A stretch of DNA of 64,000 bases from Mycolicibacterium austroafricanum (lineage in GTDB: Bacteria > Actinomycetota > Actinomycetes > Mycobacteriales > Mycobacteriaceae): NCBI RefSeq assembly GCF_000612725.1, contig NZ_HG964455.1, forward strand, positions 156,432 to 220,431, read 5' to 3'. Both the position numbers and the translations under genes were made by a program. Positions 1 to 7,615 of the stretch are shown here, in pieces (position 1 is the stretch's first letter; every line of letters starts with the position of its first letter). A model generated the notes under the pieces. That model was not told the DNA's origin. It worked only from the letters and a program-made list of their open reading frames with translations, and did no database searches.

Positions 1-447
1 CTTGACTGCGGCCTTCTTCGCCGGAGCCGCCTTCTTGGCCGGAGCCTTCTTGGCGGGCGCGGCCTTCTTGACTGCGGCCTTCTTCGCCGGAGCCTTCTTG
101 GCGGCCTTGCGGGCGGTGCTCGTCGCGGTCACACCGCGCTTGACAGCCGGACCCTCAGCCGGAAGCTTCTGTGCGCCAGAGACAACAGCCTTGAACTGAG
201 CGCCGGGGCGGAACGCCGGAACTGAGGTGGGCTTCACCTTCACGGTCTCGCCGGTGCGCGGATTGCGCGCCACCCGCGCGGCGCGGCGTCGCTGCTCGAA
301 AACACCGAAGCCGGTGATGGTGACGCTCTCACCCTTGTGCACCGCACGCACGATGGTGTCAACAACGTTCTCCACCGCCGCGGTCGCTTGCCGACGATCC
401 GAGCCCAATTTCTCCGTGAGTACGTCGATGAGCTCTGCTTTGTTCAT
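1..447 (-). CDS. hupB: DNA-binding protein HU / HupB, 3 prime end outside window
   Basis: Nucleoid-associated histone-like protein that binds and compacts DNA. Residues 1-90 are a bacterial HU fold beginning MNKAELIDVL, with the GFGVFEQRRRAARVARNPRTG arm region near 46-65. From about residue 101 a basic tail of PAKKA/AAVKK repeats starts, the actinobacterial H1-like extension. Only 149 codons lie in the window; mycobacterial HupB is usually a little over 200 residues, so the rest of the tail is beyond base 1. A GGAGG ribosome site lies about 6 nt before the ATG, which fixes the start. It is monocistronic, facing away from leuD across a 200-bp gap. Confidence 0.97.
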   Translation of the reverse strand, partial: MNKAELIDVLTEKLGSDRRQATAAVENVVDTIVRAVHKGESVTITGFGVFEQRRRAARVARNPRTGETVKVKPTSVPAFRPGAQFKAVVSGAQKLPAEGPAVKRGVTATSTARKAAKKAPAKKAAVKKAAPAKKAPAKKAAPAKKAAVK

Positions 448-619
448 GCAAAACCTCCGAAACCAGTGGCCCTCCTTGGGCCGACTAGTGGACACGGTAA
501 ACCCATTGCCTGCTGATTTCCAAGAGCCACGCGCAATTTCAGGCCGACTCAGCGAACTTTTTTCAATCCGCTTGGCCCCCTTACCCTCCTACCGGAGGCC
601 GCGAAAAGGGGGGTTCGGA

Positions 620-646
620 GGCGGGATTTCGGCCTTTCGGCCCGCC
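620..646 (-). terminator. nested hairpin after leuD
   Basis: Immediately after the leuD stop codon the minus strand can fold GGCGGG with CCCGCC, with an inner GGCC/GGCC hairpin. It is followed some 10 nt later by CCCCCCTTTT. It probably ends the leuCD transcript before hupB. This is inferred from structure only. Confidence 0.45.
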
Positions 647-648
647 GG

Positions 649-1242
649 TCACGCCGGAAGTGTGTGGGGTTTCCACTCGGGACGGTGCCGCTCGTAATCC
701 TCGATTTCATCGAGTTTGCGCAGCGTAAGGCCTATATCGTCGAGCCCCTCGAGCAGCCGCCATGCCGTGTAGTCGTCAATGTTGAACGGCACCATCATCG
801 TTCCGGCGGTGATGGTCCGATCTTGAAGATTTACAGTGATTTCCGTCCCGGGGTGCTGCTCGATCAACTTCCACAACAATTCCACATCATCTTGCGAAAC
901 TTCTGCCGCCAGCAGCCCGGCCTTACCGGCATTGCCGCGGAAAATATCGGCGAACCGAGACGAGATGACGACCCGGAATCCGAAGTCCATCAGCGCCCAG
1001 ACCGCATGCTCGCGCGAGGAGCCGGTGCCGAAATCGGGCCCGGCGACCAAAACCGACCCCTTGTCGAAGGGCGCCAAATTGAGCACGAATGACGGATCGT
1101 TGCGCCAGGCGGCAAAAAGACCGTCCTCGAATCCCGTTCGCGTCACCCGCTTCAGGTAGACGGCGGGAATGATCTGGTCGGTGTCGACATTCGATCGGCG
1201 CAGCGGAACACCGATCCCGGTGTGGGTACGAAAGGCTTCCAT
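649..1242 (-). CDS. leuD: 3-isopropylmalate dehydratase small subunit LeuD
   Basis: Small subunit of isopropylmalate isomerase, converting 2-isopropylmalate to 3-isopropylmalate in leucine synthesis, cytoplasmic, partner of LeuC. The 197-residue length is normal. Visible family motifs are NVDTDQIIPA (residues 18-27) and GTGSSREHA (72-80) of the swivelling aconitase domain. The start codon lies 19 bp after the leuC stop, so leuC and leuD form one operon on the minus strand. Control is expected from the IclR-type operator in front of leuC. Confidence 0.97.
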   Translation of the reverse strand: MEAFRTHTGIGVPLRRSNVDTDQIIPAVYLKRVTRTGFEDGLFAAWRNDPSFVLNLAPFDKGSVLVAGPDFGTGSSREHAVWALMDFGFRVVISSRFADIFRGNAGKAGLLAAEVSQDDVELLWKLIEQHPGTEITVNLQDRTITAGTMMVPFNIDDYTAWRLLEGLDDIGLTLRKLDEIEDYERHRPEWKPHTLPA

Positions 1243-1261
1243 CTCAGTCTCCTGTCGGGTC

Positions 1262-2707
1262 TCAGTGGGTGGGCTCTGCGGCCAGGTCGGCAGGCGAGGA
1301 CAACGTGCCTCGTACGGCGGTGGCCGCCGCCACCGCCGGTGACACCAGATGAGTGCGGCCGCCCTTGCCTTGCCTGCCCTCGAAATTCCGGTTGGACGTC
1401 GACGCGCACCGCTCCCCCGGGGCCAGCTGGTCCGGATTCATGCCCAGGCACATCGAGCAGCCGGCCTGGCGCCATTCCGCGCCTGCAGCAGTGAAGATCT
1501 CACCCAGGCCTTCGGATTCGGCCTGGGCACGCACCCGCATGGATCCCGGCACGACGAGCATCCGGACGTTGTCGGCGACCCTGCGGCCCCGCAGGATGTC
1601 GGCGACCACCCGAAGATCTTCGATGCGCCCGTTGGTGCACGAGCCGACGAACACCGTGTCGACCGGGATCTGCCGCATCGGAGTACCCGCACGAAGGTCC
1701 ATATAAGCCAAGGCCTTTTCGGCGGCCTGCCGCTCGGCCTCGTCGAACATCATCTCGGGGTCGGGAACCGGATCGCTGAGCGGGACACCCTGGCCCGGAT
1801 TGGTCCCCCACGTCACGAAGGGGCTCAGCGTCGATGCGTCGATGTAGATCTCGGTGTCGAACTGGGCGCCCTCGTCGGTGCGCAACTGTCGCCACACAGC
1901 CACCGCGGCATCCCATTCGGCGCCCTTGGGTGCGTGCGGCCGACCCCGCAGGAACTCGAACGTCGTCTCGTCGGGAGCGATCATGCCCGCCCGGGCGCCC
2001 GCCTCGATGCTCATGTTGCAGACCGTCATCCGGCCTTCCATCGACAGCGATTCGATGGCGCTGCCGCGGTACTCGATCACGTGCCCCTGGCCGCCGCCGG
2101 TGCCGATCTTGGCGATCACGGCCAGGATGATGTCCTTGGCACTGACCCCCGGCGGGAGCTGGCCGTCGACGTTGACCGCCATCGTCTTGAACGGCCGCAG
2201 TGGAAGTGTCTGGGTGGCAAGCACATGCTCGACCTCCGACGTGCCGATGCCCATCGCCAGCGCGCCGAACGCCCCGTGCGTCGAGGTGTGGCTGTCGCCA
2301 CAGACGACCGTCATGCCGGGCTGGGTCAGGCCGAGCTGCGGACCGATGATGTGCACGATGCCCTGCTCCACATCGCCCATCGGATGCAACCGGATACCGA
2401 ATTCCGCACAGTTGCGGCGCAGCGTCTCCACCTGAGTGCGCGACACCGGGTCGGCGATCGGCTTGTCGATGTCCACGGTGGGCACGTTGTGATCCTCGGT
2501 GGCGATCGTCAGGTCGGGCCGGCGCACCGGGCGCCCGGCGAGGCGCAGCCCGTCGAAAGCCTGAGGGCTGGTGACCTCATGGACCAGATGAAGGTCGATG
2601 TAGATGAGGTCGGGCTCGCGCGCGGCGCCCTCGCCGGTACCGGCTACGACGACGTGGTCGCTCCACACCTTCTCGGCGAGCGTGCGGGGCTGGTTCACGA
2701 TGGCCAT
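1262..2707 (-). CDS. leuC: 3-isopropylmalate dehydratase large subunit LeuC
   Basis: Large, iron-sulfur subunit of isopropylmalate isomerase (leucine pathway). It has 481 residues. The three cluster ligands are visible: Cys356 in GSCTNGR, and Cys417 and Cys420 in AGCSMCLGMN. GDSHTSTHGAFG (138-149) is the aconitase-family signature. It is first gene of leuCD and divergent from the IclR regulator, with only 38 bp between start codons. No clear ribosome site precedes the ATG; the inverted-repeat operator fills the gap, which indicates direct repression or activation by the neighbouring regulator. Confidence 0.97.
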   Translation of the reverse strand: MAIVNQPRTLAEKVWSDHVVVAGTGEGAAREPDLIYIDLHLVHEVTSPQAFDGLRLAGRPVRRPDLTIATEDHNVPTVDIDKPIADPVSRTQVETLRRNCAEFGIRLHPMGDVEQGIVHIIGPQLGLTQPGMTVVCGDSHTSTHGAFGALAMGIGTSEVEHVLATQTLPLRPFKTMAVNVDGQLPPGVSAKDIILAVIAKIGTGGGQGHVIEYRGSAIESLSMEGRMTVCNMSIEAGARAGMIAPDETTFEFLRGRPHAPKGAEWDAAVAVWRQLRTDEGAQFDTEIYIDASTLSPFVTWGTNPGQGVPLSDPVPDPEMMFDEAERQAAEKALAYMDLRAGTPMRQIPVDTVFVGSCTNGRIEDLRVVADILRGRRVADNVRMLVVPGSMRVRAQAESEGLGEIFTAAGAEWRQAGCSMCLGMNPDQLAPGERCASTSNRNFEGRQGKGGRTHLVSPAVAAATAVRGTLSSPADLAAEPTH

Positions 2708-2712
2708 CTTGA

Positions 2713-2754
2713 CTGTCTCACAATCTGGGAAGCTAATATCTCCTTGTGAGACAG
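2713..2754. promoter_or_regulatory. IclR-type operator between leuC and its regulator
   Basis: Perfect 11-bp inverted arms CTGTCTCACAA (2713-2723) and TTGTGAGACAG (2744-2754) are separated by 20 bp. The spacer holds TAATAT (2734-2739), a good -10 box reading toward the regulator, placing its transcript start at or next to the GTG at 2746. The right arm overlaps that start codon, which fits autoregulation. The core 10-bp arms recur with the same 30-bp register before the MFS gene (6226-6265). LtbR of Corynebacterium and NdgR/AreB of Streptomyces are IclR proteins known to bind leuC-regulator intergenic regions. Confidence 0.75.
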
Positions 2755-3447
2755 AATAGCGGCATCGGGGTCTTGGACAAAGCCGTCACCGTGCTGCATG
2801 CGGTGGCCGAGTCCCCATGTGGGCTCGCCGATCTCTGCGAACGCACGAATCTGCCGCGGGCGACGGCCCACCGGCTTGCGGTGGGACTCGAAGTGCACCG
2901 TCTGCTCGCCCGCGAGGGTGACGGACAGTGGCGGCTGGGACCCGCGCTCACCGAACTGGCCGGGCACGTCAACGATCCGCTGCTGGCGGCGGGAGCCGTG
3001 GTCCTGCCCCGGCTGCGCGAGCTGACCGGCGAGAGCGTCCAGCTCTACCGCAGGGAGGGCACCACCCGGATCTGCATCGCCGCCCTGGAACCCCCGGCCG
3101 GCCTTCGCGATACCGTGCCCGTCGGGATACGGCTGCCGATGACGGCGGGATCGGGCGCCAAGGTGCTGCTCGCCTACGCCGACGCGGCCACCCAGCAAGC
3201 CGTGCTGCCCGGGGCCAAGTTCACCGATCGCACTCTGGCCGAGGTACGCAGGAGGGGCTGGGCACAGAGCGCCGCCGAACGCGAGCCCGGTGTGGCCAGT
3301 GTCTCGGCTCCGGTCCGGGACGGACGTGGTGCGGTCATCGCGGCGGTGTCGGTGTCCGGACCGATCGACAGGATGGGGAGGCGGCCCGGCGCTCGCTGGG
3401 CTGCGGATCTGGTCGCCGCCGCGGATGCTCTGACGCGCCGCCTCTGA
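2746..3447 (+). CDS. ndgR: IclR-family regulator of leucine biosynthesis (LtbR/NdgR type)
   Basis: Transcription factor of 233 residues: winged HTH at about 8-62 (SGIGVLDKAVTVLHAVAESP onward, with PRATAHRLAVGLE as recognition helix) and an IclR ligand-binding domain at about 75-230. It is divergent from leuCD, the conserved arrangement of LtbR (Corynebacterium), NdgR/AreB (Streptomyces) and, from memory, Rv2989. The GTG start sits inside the right operator arm, and a TAATAT -10 lies 6 nt upstream, so the mRNA is probably leaderless and self-regulated. The effector is likely leucine or an isopropylmalate; this is inferred from relatives. Confidence 0.88.
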   Translation: MRQNSGIGVLDKAVTVLHAVAESPCGLADLCERTNLPRATAHRLAVGLEVHRLLAREGDGQWRLGPALTELAGHVNDPLLAAGAVVLPRLRELTGESVQLYRREGTTRICIAALEPPAGLRDTVPVGIRLPMTAGSGAKVLLAYADAATQQAVLPGAKFTDRTLAEVRRRGWAQSAAEREPGVASVSAPVRDGRGAVIAAVSVSGPIDRMGRRPGARWAADLVAAADALTRRL

Positions 3448-3476
3448 CAGCGATCCGTCGGTGCCGCACCGGGCAT

Positions 3477-3506
3477 AAAAAAACTCCGGCCGGGAGAGGC
3501 CGGAGT
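3477..3506 (-). terminator. intrinsic terminator after tRNA-Glu
   Basis: On the minus strand a 9-bp stem ACTCCGGCC / GGCCGGAGT with a 6-nt loop is followed by seven T residues. It lies 8 nt after the tRNA-Glu 3 prime end, so it ends the tRNA transcript. It also lies between convergent ends and could stop read-through from the regulator gene. Confidence 0.85.
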
Positions 3507-3514
3507 CTTACTTG

Positions 3515-3587
3515 TACCCCCGATGGGATTCGAACCCACGCTACCGCCGTGAGAGGGCGGCGTCCTAGGCCGCTAGACGACGGGGGC
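3515..3587 (-). tRNA. tRNA-Glu (CTC)
   Basis: A 73-nt cloverleaf reads from GCCCCCG at 3587. The anticodon stem CCGCC/GGCGG encloses loop CTCTCAC, giving anticodon CUC. The T arm carries GGTTCGAATCC. The acceptor pairs with CGGGGGT plus discriminator A; CCA is not encoded. It decodes GAG. It lies downstream of gltX, the synthetase that charges it, and is followed by a U-tailed terminator. Confidence 0.96.
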
Positions 3588-3650
3588 TAGGAACTGCTTT
3601 CCGGAGGGTCAGCATAGCTCAGGCGAGGAAGCTGACCTAATCCGCGGCAT

Positions 3651-3725
3651 TGGCTGGGGTACCAGGACTCGAACCTAGAATGGCTGAACCAGAATCAGCT
3701 GTGTTGCCAATTACACCATACCCCA
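3651..3725 (-). tRNA. tRNA-Gln (CTG)
   Basis: The cloverleaf begins TGGGGTA at 3725. The anticodon stem GCTGA/TCAGC encloses TTCTGGT, anticodon CUG. The T loop is GGTTCGAGTCC. The acceptor closes with TACCCCA, discriminator G, and an encoded CCA (3651-3653). It decodes CAG. With gltX 170 bp upstream and gatCAB in the same window, glutaminyl-tRNA is probably made by mischarging with Glu and transamidation. Confidence 0.96.
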
Positions 3726-3731
3726 TTGGCT

Positions 3732-3754
3732 GCTTGTAACCGCTGGTCACAAGC
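3732..3754. other. inverted repeat between gltX and tRNA-Gln
   Basis: Arms GCTTGTAACC and GGTCACAAGC pair at 9 of 10 positions around a 3-nt loop, 6 bp before the tRNA-Gln gene. It may be a weak terminator for gltX, with no U tract. It also overlaps where the tRNA promoter must be. The role is undecided. Confidence 0.35.
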
Positions 3755-3894
3755 CGTTTTTCGACCCAACGCGCCTCGGTGCCACCGCTGCGCGCCATTC
3801 ACGGGCCGACGAGCAGACTACCAAAGATTTCGGAGTGGTTTTTCCACGGCACCACCGTCGTGCGGTTTCTCACCGTCCCGGGTAGCGGCGCTCC

Positions 3895-5382
3895 TCATCC
3901 CTGCGGTGCAGCGGCCGCCGCGGCGTGGTCCCGACCGGCCCGCAAACGCGCCAGGCTCCGGTCACGGCCGAGGAGTTCCAGCGACTCGAACAACGGCGGA
4001 CTCACCGACGAGCCGGTGGCCGCCACCCGGACCGGCCCGAAGGCCTTGCGGGGTTTGAGCTCCAGCCCATCGATCAACGCGCCCTTGAGTGCCTCCTCGA
4101 TGGCCGCGGTGTCCCACGCCTCGACACCGCGCAGCGCCTCGAGCGCGGCCCCCAGAACCGGCACCGCCTCGGCCTTGAGTTCCTTGGCGGCAGACTTCTC
4201 GTCGAGGGTGAAGGACGCGTCGTCGAGGAACTTGAGCAGCTCCCACGCGTCGCCGAGCACCACGATGCGGGTCTGCACCAGCCGGGCAGCCTCGGCGAAC
4301 TGCGAGTCGTCCAGGCCGGTGCGGTGTCCGTGAGTGGCGAAGTACGCCCCCAGTCGACGGGTGAACTCGGCCTCGTCGAGCAGGCGGATGTGCTCGGCGT
4401 TGAGCGCGTCGGCCTTCTTCTGGTCGAACCGGGCCGGACTGGAGTTGACGTCGGCGACGTCGAACGCGGCGACCATTTCTTCCAGGCTGAAGATGTCGTG
4501 GTCGTCGGCGATCGACCAGCCCAGCAGGGCAAGATAATTGAGCAGGCCCTCGGGGATGAAGCCGCGGTCGCGGTGCAGGAACAGATTGGACTGCGGGTCA
4601 CGCTTGGACAACTTCTTGTTGCCCTCGCCGAGCACCGACGGCAGGTGCGCGAACTGCGGTGTCGTATCCGCCACACCGATGCGGATCAGCGCCCCGTAGA
4701 GTGCGAGCTGCCGCGGAGTCGACGGCAGCAGGTCCTCGCCGCGCAGCACATGGGTGATCTTCATCAACGCATCGTCGACGGGATTGACCAACGGGTACAA
4801 CGGTTCTCCGTTTCCGCGGGTCAGCGCGAAGTCGGGAACCGACCCGGCGGGGAATGTCGTCTCCCCCCGCACCAGGTCGACCCAGGTCAGATCCGTGTCC
4901 GGCATCCGCAGACGCACGACCGGCCGGCGCCCCTCGGCCCGGAACGCCGCACGCTGCTCCTCGGTCAGATCGCGGTCGTAATTGTCGTAGCCGAGTTTCG
5001 GGTTCCGCCCCGCCGCGATGTGCCGCGCCTCCACCTCTTCGGCGGTCGAGAACGCCTCATAGGCTTCGCCCGCGGCGAGCAGGCGCTCGATCACATCGGT
5101 GTAGATGTCCAGGCGCTGCGACTGGCGGTACGGGCCGTAGGGACCGCCGATTTCGGGCCCCTCGTCCCAGTCCATCCCCAGCCACCGCAGGGCATCGAGC
5201 AACGCCAGGTAGCTGTCCTCGCTGTCCCGGGCAGAATCGGTGTCCTCGATCCGGAACACGAATGTGCCCCCGGTGTGGCGGGCGTACGCCCAGTTGAACA
5301 GCGCGGTCCGGATCAGCCCGACGTGCGGGGTCCCGGTCGGCGACGGACAGAATCTGACACGAACCACATCCGAGGTCGTCAC
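3895..5382 (-). CDS. gltX: glutamyl-tRNA synthetase
   Basis: Class I synthetase that charges tRNA-Glu and, in organisms with GatCAB, tRNA-Gln. It has 495 residues. The HIGH-like motif is PHVG at 19-22 within PSPTGTPHVGLIRTAL, and the KMSKS-like loop is KLSKR at 257-261. FRIEDTD (43-49) is the family signature. Its start overlaps the stop of the FAH-family gene by 4 bp (ATGA type), so the two are cotranslated. Downstream lie tRNA-Gln and tRNA-Glu in the same orientation. Confidence 0.97.
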   Translation of the reverse strand: MTTSDVVRVRFCPSPTGTPHVGLIRTALFNWAYARHTGGTFVFRIEDTDSARDSEDSYLALLDALRWLGMDWDEGPEIGGPYGPYRQSQRLDIYTDVIERLLAAGEAYEAFSTAEEVEARHIAAGRNPKLGYDNYDRDLTEEQRAAFRAEGRRPVVRLRMPDTDLTWVDLVRGETTFPAGSVPDFALTRGNGEPLYPLVNPVDDALMKITHVLRGEDLLPSTPRQLALYGALIRIGVADTTPQFAHLPSVLGEGNKKLSKRDPQSNLFLHRDRGFIPEGLLNYLALLGWSIADDHDIFSLEEMVAAFDVADVNSSPARFDQKKADALNAEHIRLLDEAEFTRRLGAYFATHGHRTGLDDSQFAEAARLVQTRIVVLGDAWELLKFLDDASFTLDEKSAAKELKAEAVPVLGAALEALRGVEAWDTAAIEEALKGALIDGLELKPRKAFGPVRVAATGSSVSPPLFESLELLGRDRSLARLRAGRDHAAAAAAPQG

Positions 5383-6167
5383 GATCTTCCTTTTCTCACA
5401 ACAGGATTGGTGAGGGTTCCGATGCCCTCGACGGTGATGCTGACGCTGTCACCGTGCTCCAGCGGACCGACCCCCTCCGGGGTCCCGGTCAGGATCAGGT
5501 CACCCGGCAGCAGCGTCATCACCGCCGAGATCCATTCGATGATCGCGCCGATGTCGTGGATCATCAACGAGGTCCGGCTGCGCTGCTTGACGTCCCCGTT
5601 GACCTCCGTGCGGATCTCGAGATCGGAGGGGTCCAGATCGGTGACGATCCACGGGCCGACCGGGCAGAACGTGTCATGGCCCTTGGCGCGCATCCACTGG
5701 CCGTCCTTCTGCTGCTGGTCCCGCGCCGACACGTCGTTGGCGATCGTGTAACCCAGGATGTTCTCGGCGGCGCGCGACGCGGGAACGTCTTTGCACGGCC
5801 GGCCGATGACGGCCGCCAGCTCACCTTCGAAGTGAACCGGGTTGGCGTCCGCGGGAAGCTGAATCGGCGTGTTCGGACCGATGATCGCCGTATTGGGTTT
5901 GAGGAAGATGATCGGGTCCTCGAAGGTGCCGCCGCCCATCTCCTCGATGTGCGCGGCGTAGTTCTTGCCCATGCACACAACCTTGCTCGCCAGGATGGGC
6001 GCGAGCAGGCGCACATCGGCCAGCGGCCACTGCCGGCCGGTGAAGGTCGGGTTTCCGAAGGGATGCTCGGCGATCTCGCGGGCGACGGCTCCGCCGGGAT
6101 CATCGGGCGGACCTTCGATGGCGACGAAGGCGACCCCATCGGGGCTGGCGATTCGGCCGAGACGCAT
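5379..6167 (-). CDS. fumarylacetoacetate hydrolase family protein
   Basis: A 262-residue enzyme of the FAH/HpcE family, which cleaves or decarboxylates diketo acids using a divalent metal. The metal ligands Glu114 and Glu116 (HFEGELAAVIG) and Asp145 (ANDVSARDQQ) are present, as is the C-terminal LTGTPEGVGPL loop. The substrate cannot be told; candidates are acylpyruvates or oxaloacetate. It is the first gene of a pair with gltX (4-bp overlap) and divergent from the MFS gene, so the operator-like repeat at 6226-6265 may influence it too. Confidence 0.88.
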   Translation of the reverse strand: MRLGRIASPDGVAFVAIEGPPDDPGGAVAREIAEHPFGNPTFTGRQWPLADVRLLAPILASKVVCMGKNYAAHIEEMGGGTFEDPIIFLKPNTAIIGPNTPIQLPADANPVHFEGELAAVIGRPCKDVPASRAAENILGYTIANDVSARDQQQKDGQWMRAKGHDTFCPVGPWIVTDLDPSDLEIRTEVNGDVKQRSRTSLMIHDIGAIIEWISAVMTLLPGDLILTGTPEGVGPLEHGDSVSITVEGIGTLTNPVVRKGRS

Positions 6168-6225
6168 GCGGCCAGCCTAATGCCCGCCGCATGCGCCTCC
6201 GCGACCGCGCCGCAGTGATCGCCCA

Positions 6226-6265
6226 TGTCTCACATTATGAGAATCTGGTTCAATATTGTGAGACG
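6226..6265. promoter_or_regulatory. second IclR-type operator, before the MFS gene
   Basis: Arms TGTCTCACAT (6226-6235) and TTGTGAGACG (6256-6265) match the leuC-regulator operator (TGTCTCACAA / TTGTGAGACA) with exactly the same 30-bp register; eight bases of each arm form the inverted repeat. A CAATAT hexamer (6251-6256) is a possible -10 for the MFS gene partly covered by the right arm. An inner TCTCA/TGAGA pair (6228-6242) adds a second dyad. Binding by the IclR regulator is inferred from the match. Confidence 0.65.
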
Positions 6266-6284
6266 GCTGTGTAACCATGGCGCC

Positions 6285-7496
6285 ATGCCCGCCACCGCGA
6301 TCAGCTCGATGAGACGCTGGTCGATGCTGGCGATCGGGCTGCTGGCGACCCTGTGCGCCAACGTGTTCATCAACGGTGTGGCGTTCCTCATTCCGACGCT
6401 GCATGACGAGCGCGGCCTCGACCTGGCCGCAGCCGGCCTGATGTCGTCACTGCCCAGCCTGGGAATGGTGGTGACGCTGATCGCCTGGGGCTACGTCGTC
6501 GACCGGGTCGGTGAACGCGTCGTGCTCACGTTGGGATCGGCCCTGACCGCCGCGGCGGCGTTCGCGGCGGCAGCGGCCGACACCCTGCTGACGACAGGCG
6601 TCTTCCTGTTCCTGGGCGGGATGGCAGCGGCGAGCAGCAACACCGCCAGCGGACGGCTGGTGGTCGGCTGGTTCGACGCGGAGCGACGCGGTCTGGTGAT
6701 GGGCATCCGGCAGACCGCCCAGCCGTTGGGTGTCGGTGTCGGTGCGCTGGTGATCCCGCGGCTGGCGCAGGCCGAGGGCGTCTCGGCCGCACTGCTGTTC
6801 CCCGCCATCGTGTGTGCGGCCGCGGCGGTGCTGTGCGCGATCGCGGTGGTCGACCCGCCACGGCCTGCACGCGCCGAAGCCGACGACACCGACCTGGCCA
6901 ACCCGTACCGAGGATCGCCGATGCTGTGGCGCATCCACCTCACGTCCGTCCTGCTGGTCGTGCCGCAGGTCATGGTGTGGACGTTCACCCTGGTGTGGCT
7001 GATCTCCGAACACCGGTGGTCGCCCGAATCGGCGGGCCTGCTGGTCATGACGGCCCAGATCCTCGGTGCCGCAGGCCGCATCGGCGCGGGCCGCTGGTCG
7101 GACACGTTCGTCAGGCGCTCCGGCGACGTGATCGCCTCACGGTTGCGGCCGATCCGCATGATCGCCGCCGCCGCGGCCGCGGCGATGGCCCTGCTGGCCG
7201 TCACGGACTGGCTCGACTCACCGGTGAGCATCGCCGTGATGATCGCGGCCTCGGTGATCACGGTGTCCGACAACGGGTTGGCGTTCACGCTCATCGCCGA
7301 GTACGCCGGCCCGTTCTGGAGCGGACGAGCACTGGGAACCCAAAACACCAGCCAACTGTTCGCCCAGGGCGTCGCACCGCCGCTGTTCGGCGGTCTGATC
7401 GCAATCGCCGGCTATCCTGTGGCCTTCGCGGTCTGCGCGCTGTTTCCGCTGTTGGCGATCCCGTCGGTGCCATTGACGGTCAAGCCGGATCGCTGA
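6285..7496 (+). CDS. MFS transporter
   Basis: Inner-membrane carrier of the major facilitator superfamily, 403 residues from this start, with about 12 hydrophobic segments. The loop 2-3 type sequence YVVDRVGERVVLTLG is seen early. An upstream in-frame ATG at 6225 would place the start inside the operator arm and ahead of the probable -10, so ATG 6285 is preferred. The substrate is unknown. The shared operator with leuC suggests export or uptake of a branched-chain amino acid or a leucine-pathway acid; this is inference only. In position it matches, from memory, Rv2994. Confidence 0.85.
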   Translation: MPATAISSMRRWSMLAIGLLATLCANVFINGVAFLIPTLHDERGLDLAAAGLMSSLPSLGMVVTLIAWGYVVDRVGERVVLTLGSALTAAAAFAAAAADTLLTTGVFLFLGGMAAASSNTASGRLVVGWFDAERRGLVMGIRQTAQPLGVGVGALVIPRLAQAEGVSAALLFPAIVCAAAAVLCAIAVVDPPRPARAEADDTDLANPYRGSPMLWRIHLTSVLLVVPQVMVWTFTLVWLISEHRWSPESAGLLVMTAQILGAAGRIGAGRWSDTFVRRSGDVIASRLRPIRMIAAAAAAAMALLAVTDWLDSPVSIAVMIAASVITVSDNGLAFTLIAEYAGPFWSGRALGTQNTSQLFAQGVAPPLFGGLIAIAGYPVAFAVCALFPLLAIPSVPLTVKPDR

Positions 7497-7537
7497 AGCG
7501 TGTCGCTACCCGGTTCACTCGGGTTGAGATCGGCAGC

Positions 7538-7615
7538 GCGGCAATTCCATCACCGCCGCGGTCGCGGCAATTCCATCACCGCCGCGGCCGCGGCAATTCC
7601 ATTACCGCCGCGACG
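7538..7615. repeat. 26-bp tandem repeat, three copies
   Basis: Three contiguous copies of a 26-bp unit starting gcggcaattccatcaccgcc at 7538, 7564 and 7590; the last differs at a few bases. The array lies between the convergent ends of the MFS gene and the membrane-protein gene, and copies 2-3 encode the final residues and stop codon of the latter. Copy number is likely to vary between strains. Confidence 0.9.

Noticed and set aside
3732..3754. tRNA attachment site for an integrated element
   Set aside because: Neither tRNA gene shows a repeated 3 prime end or integrase nearby; the repeat is a local hairpin.
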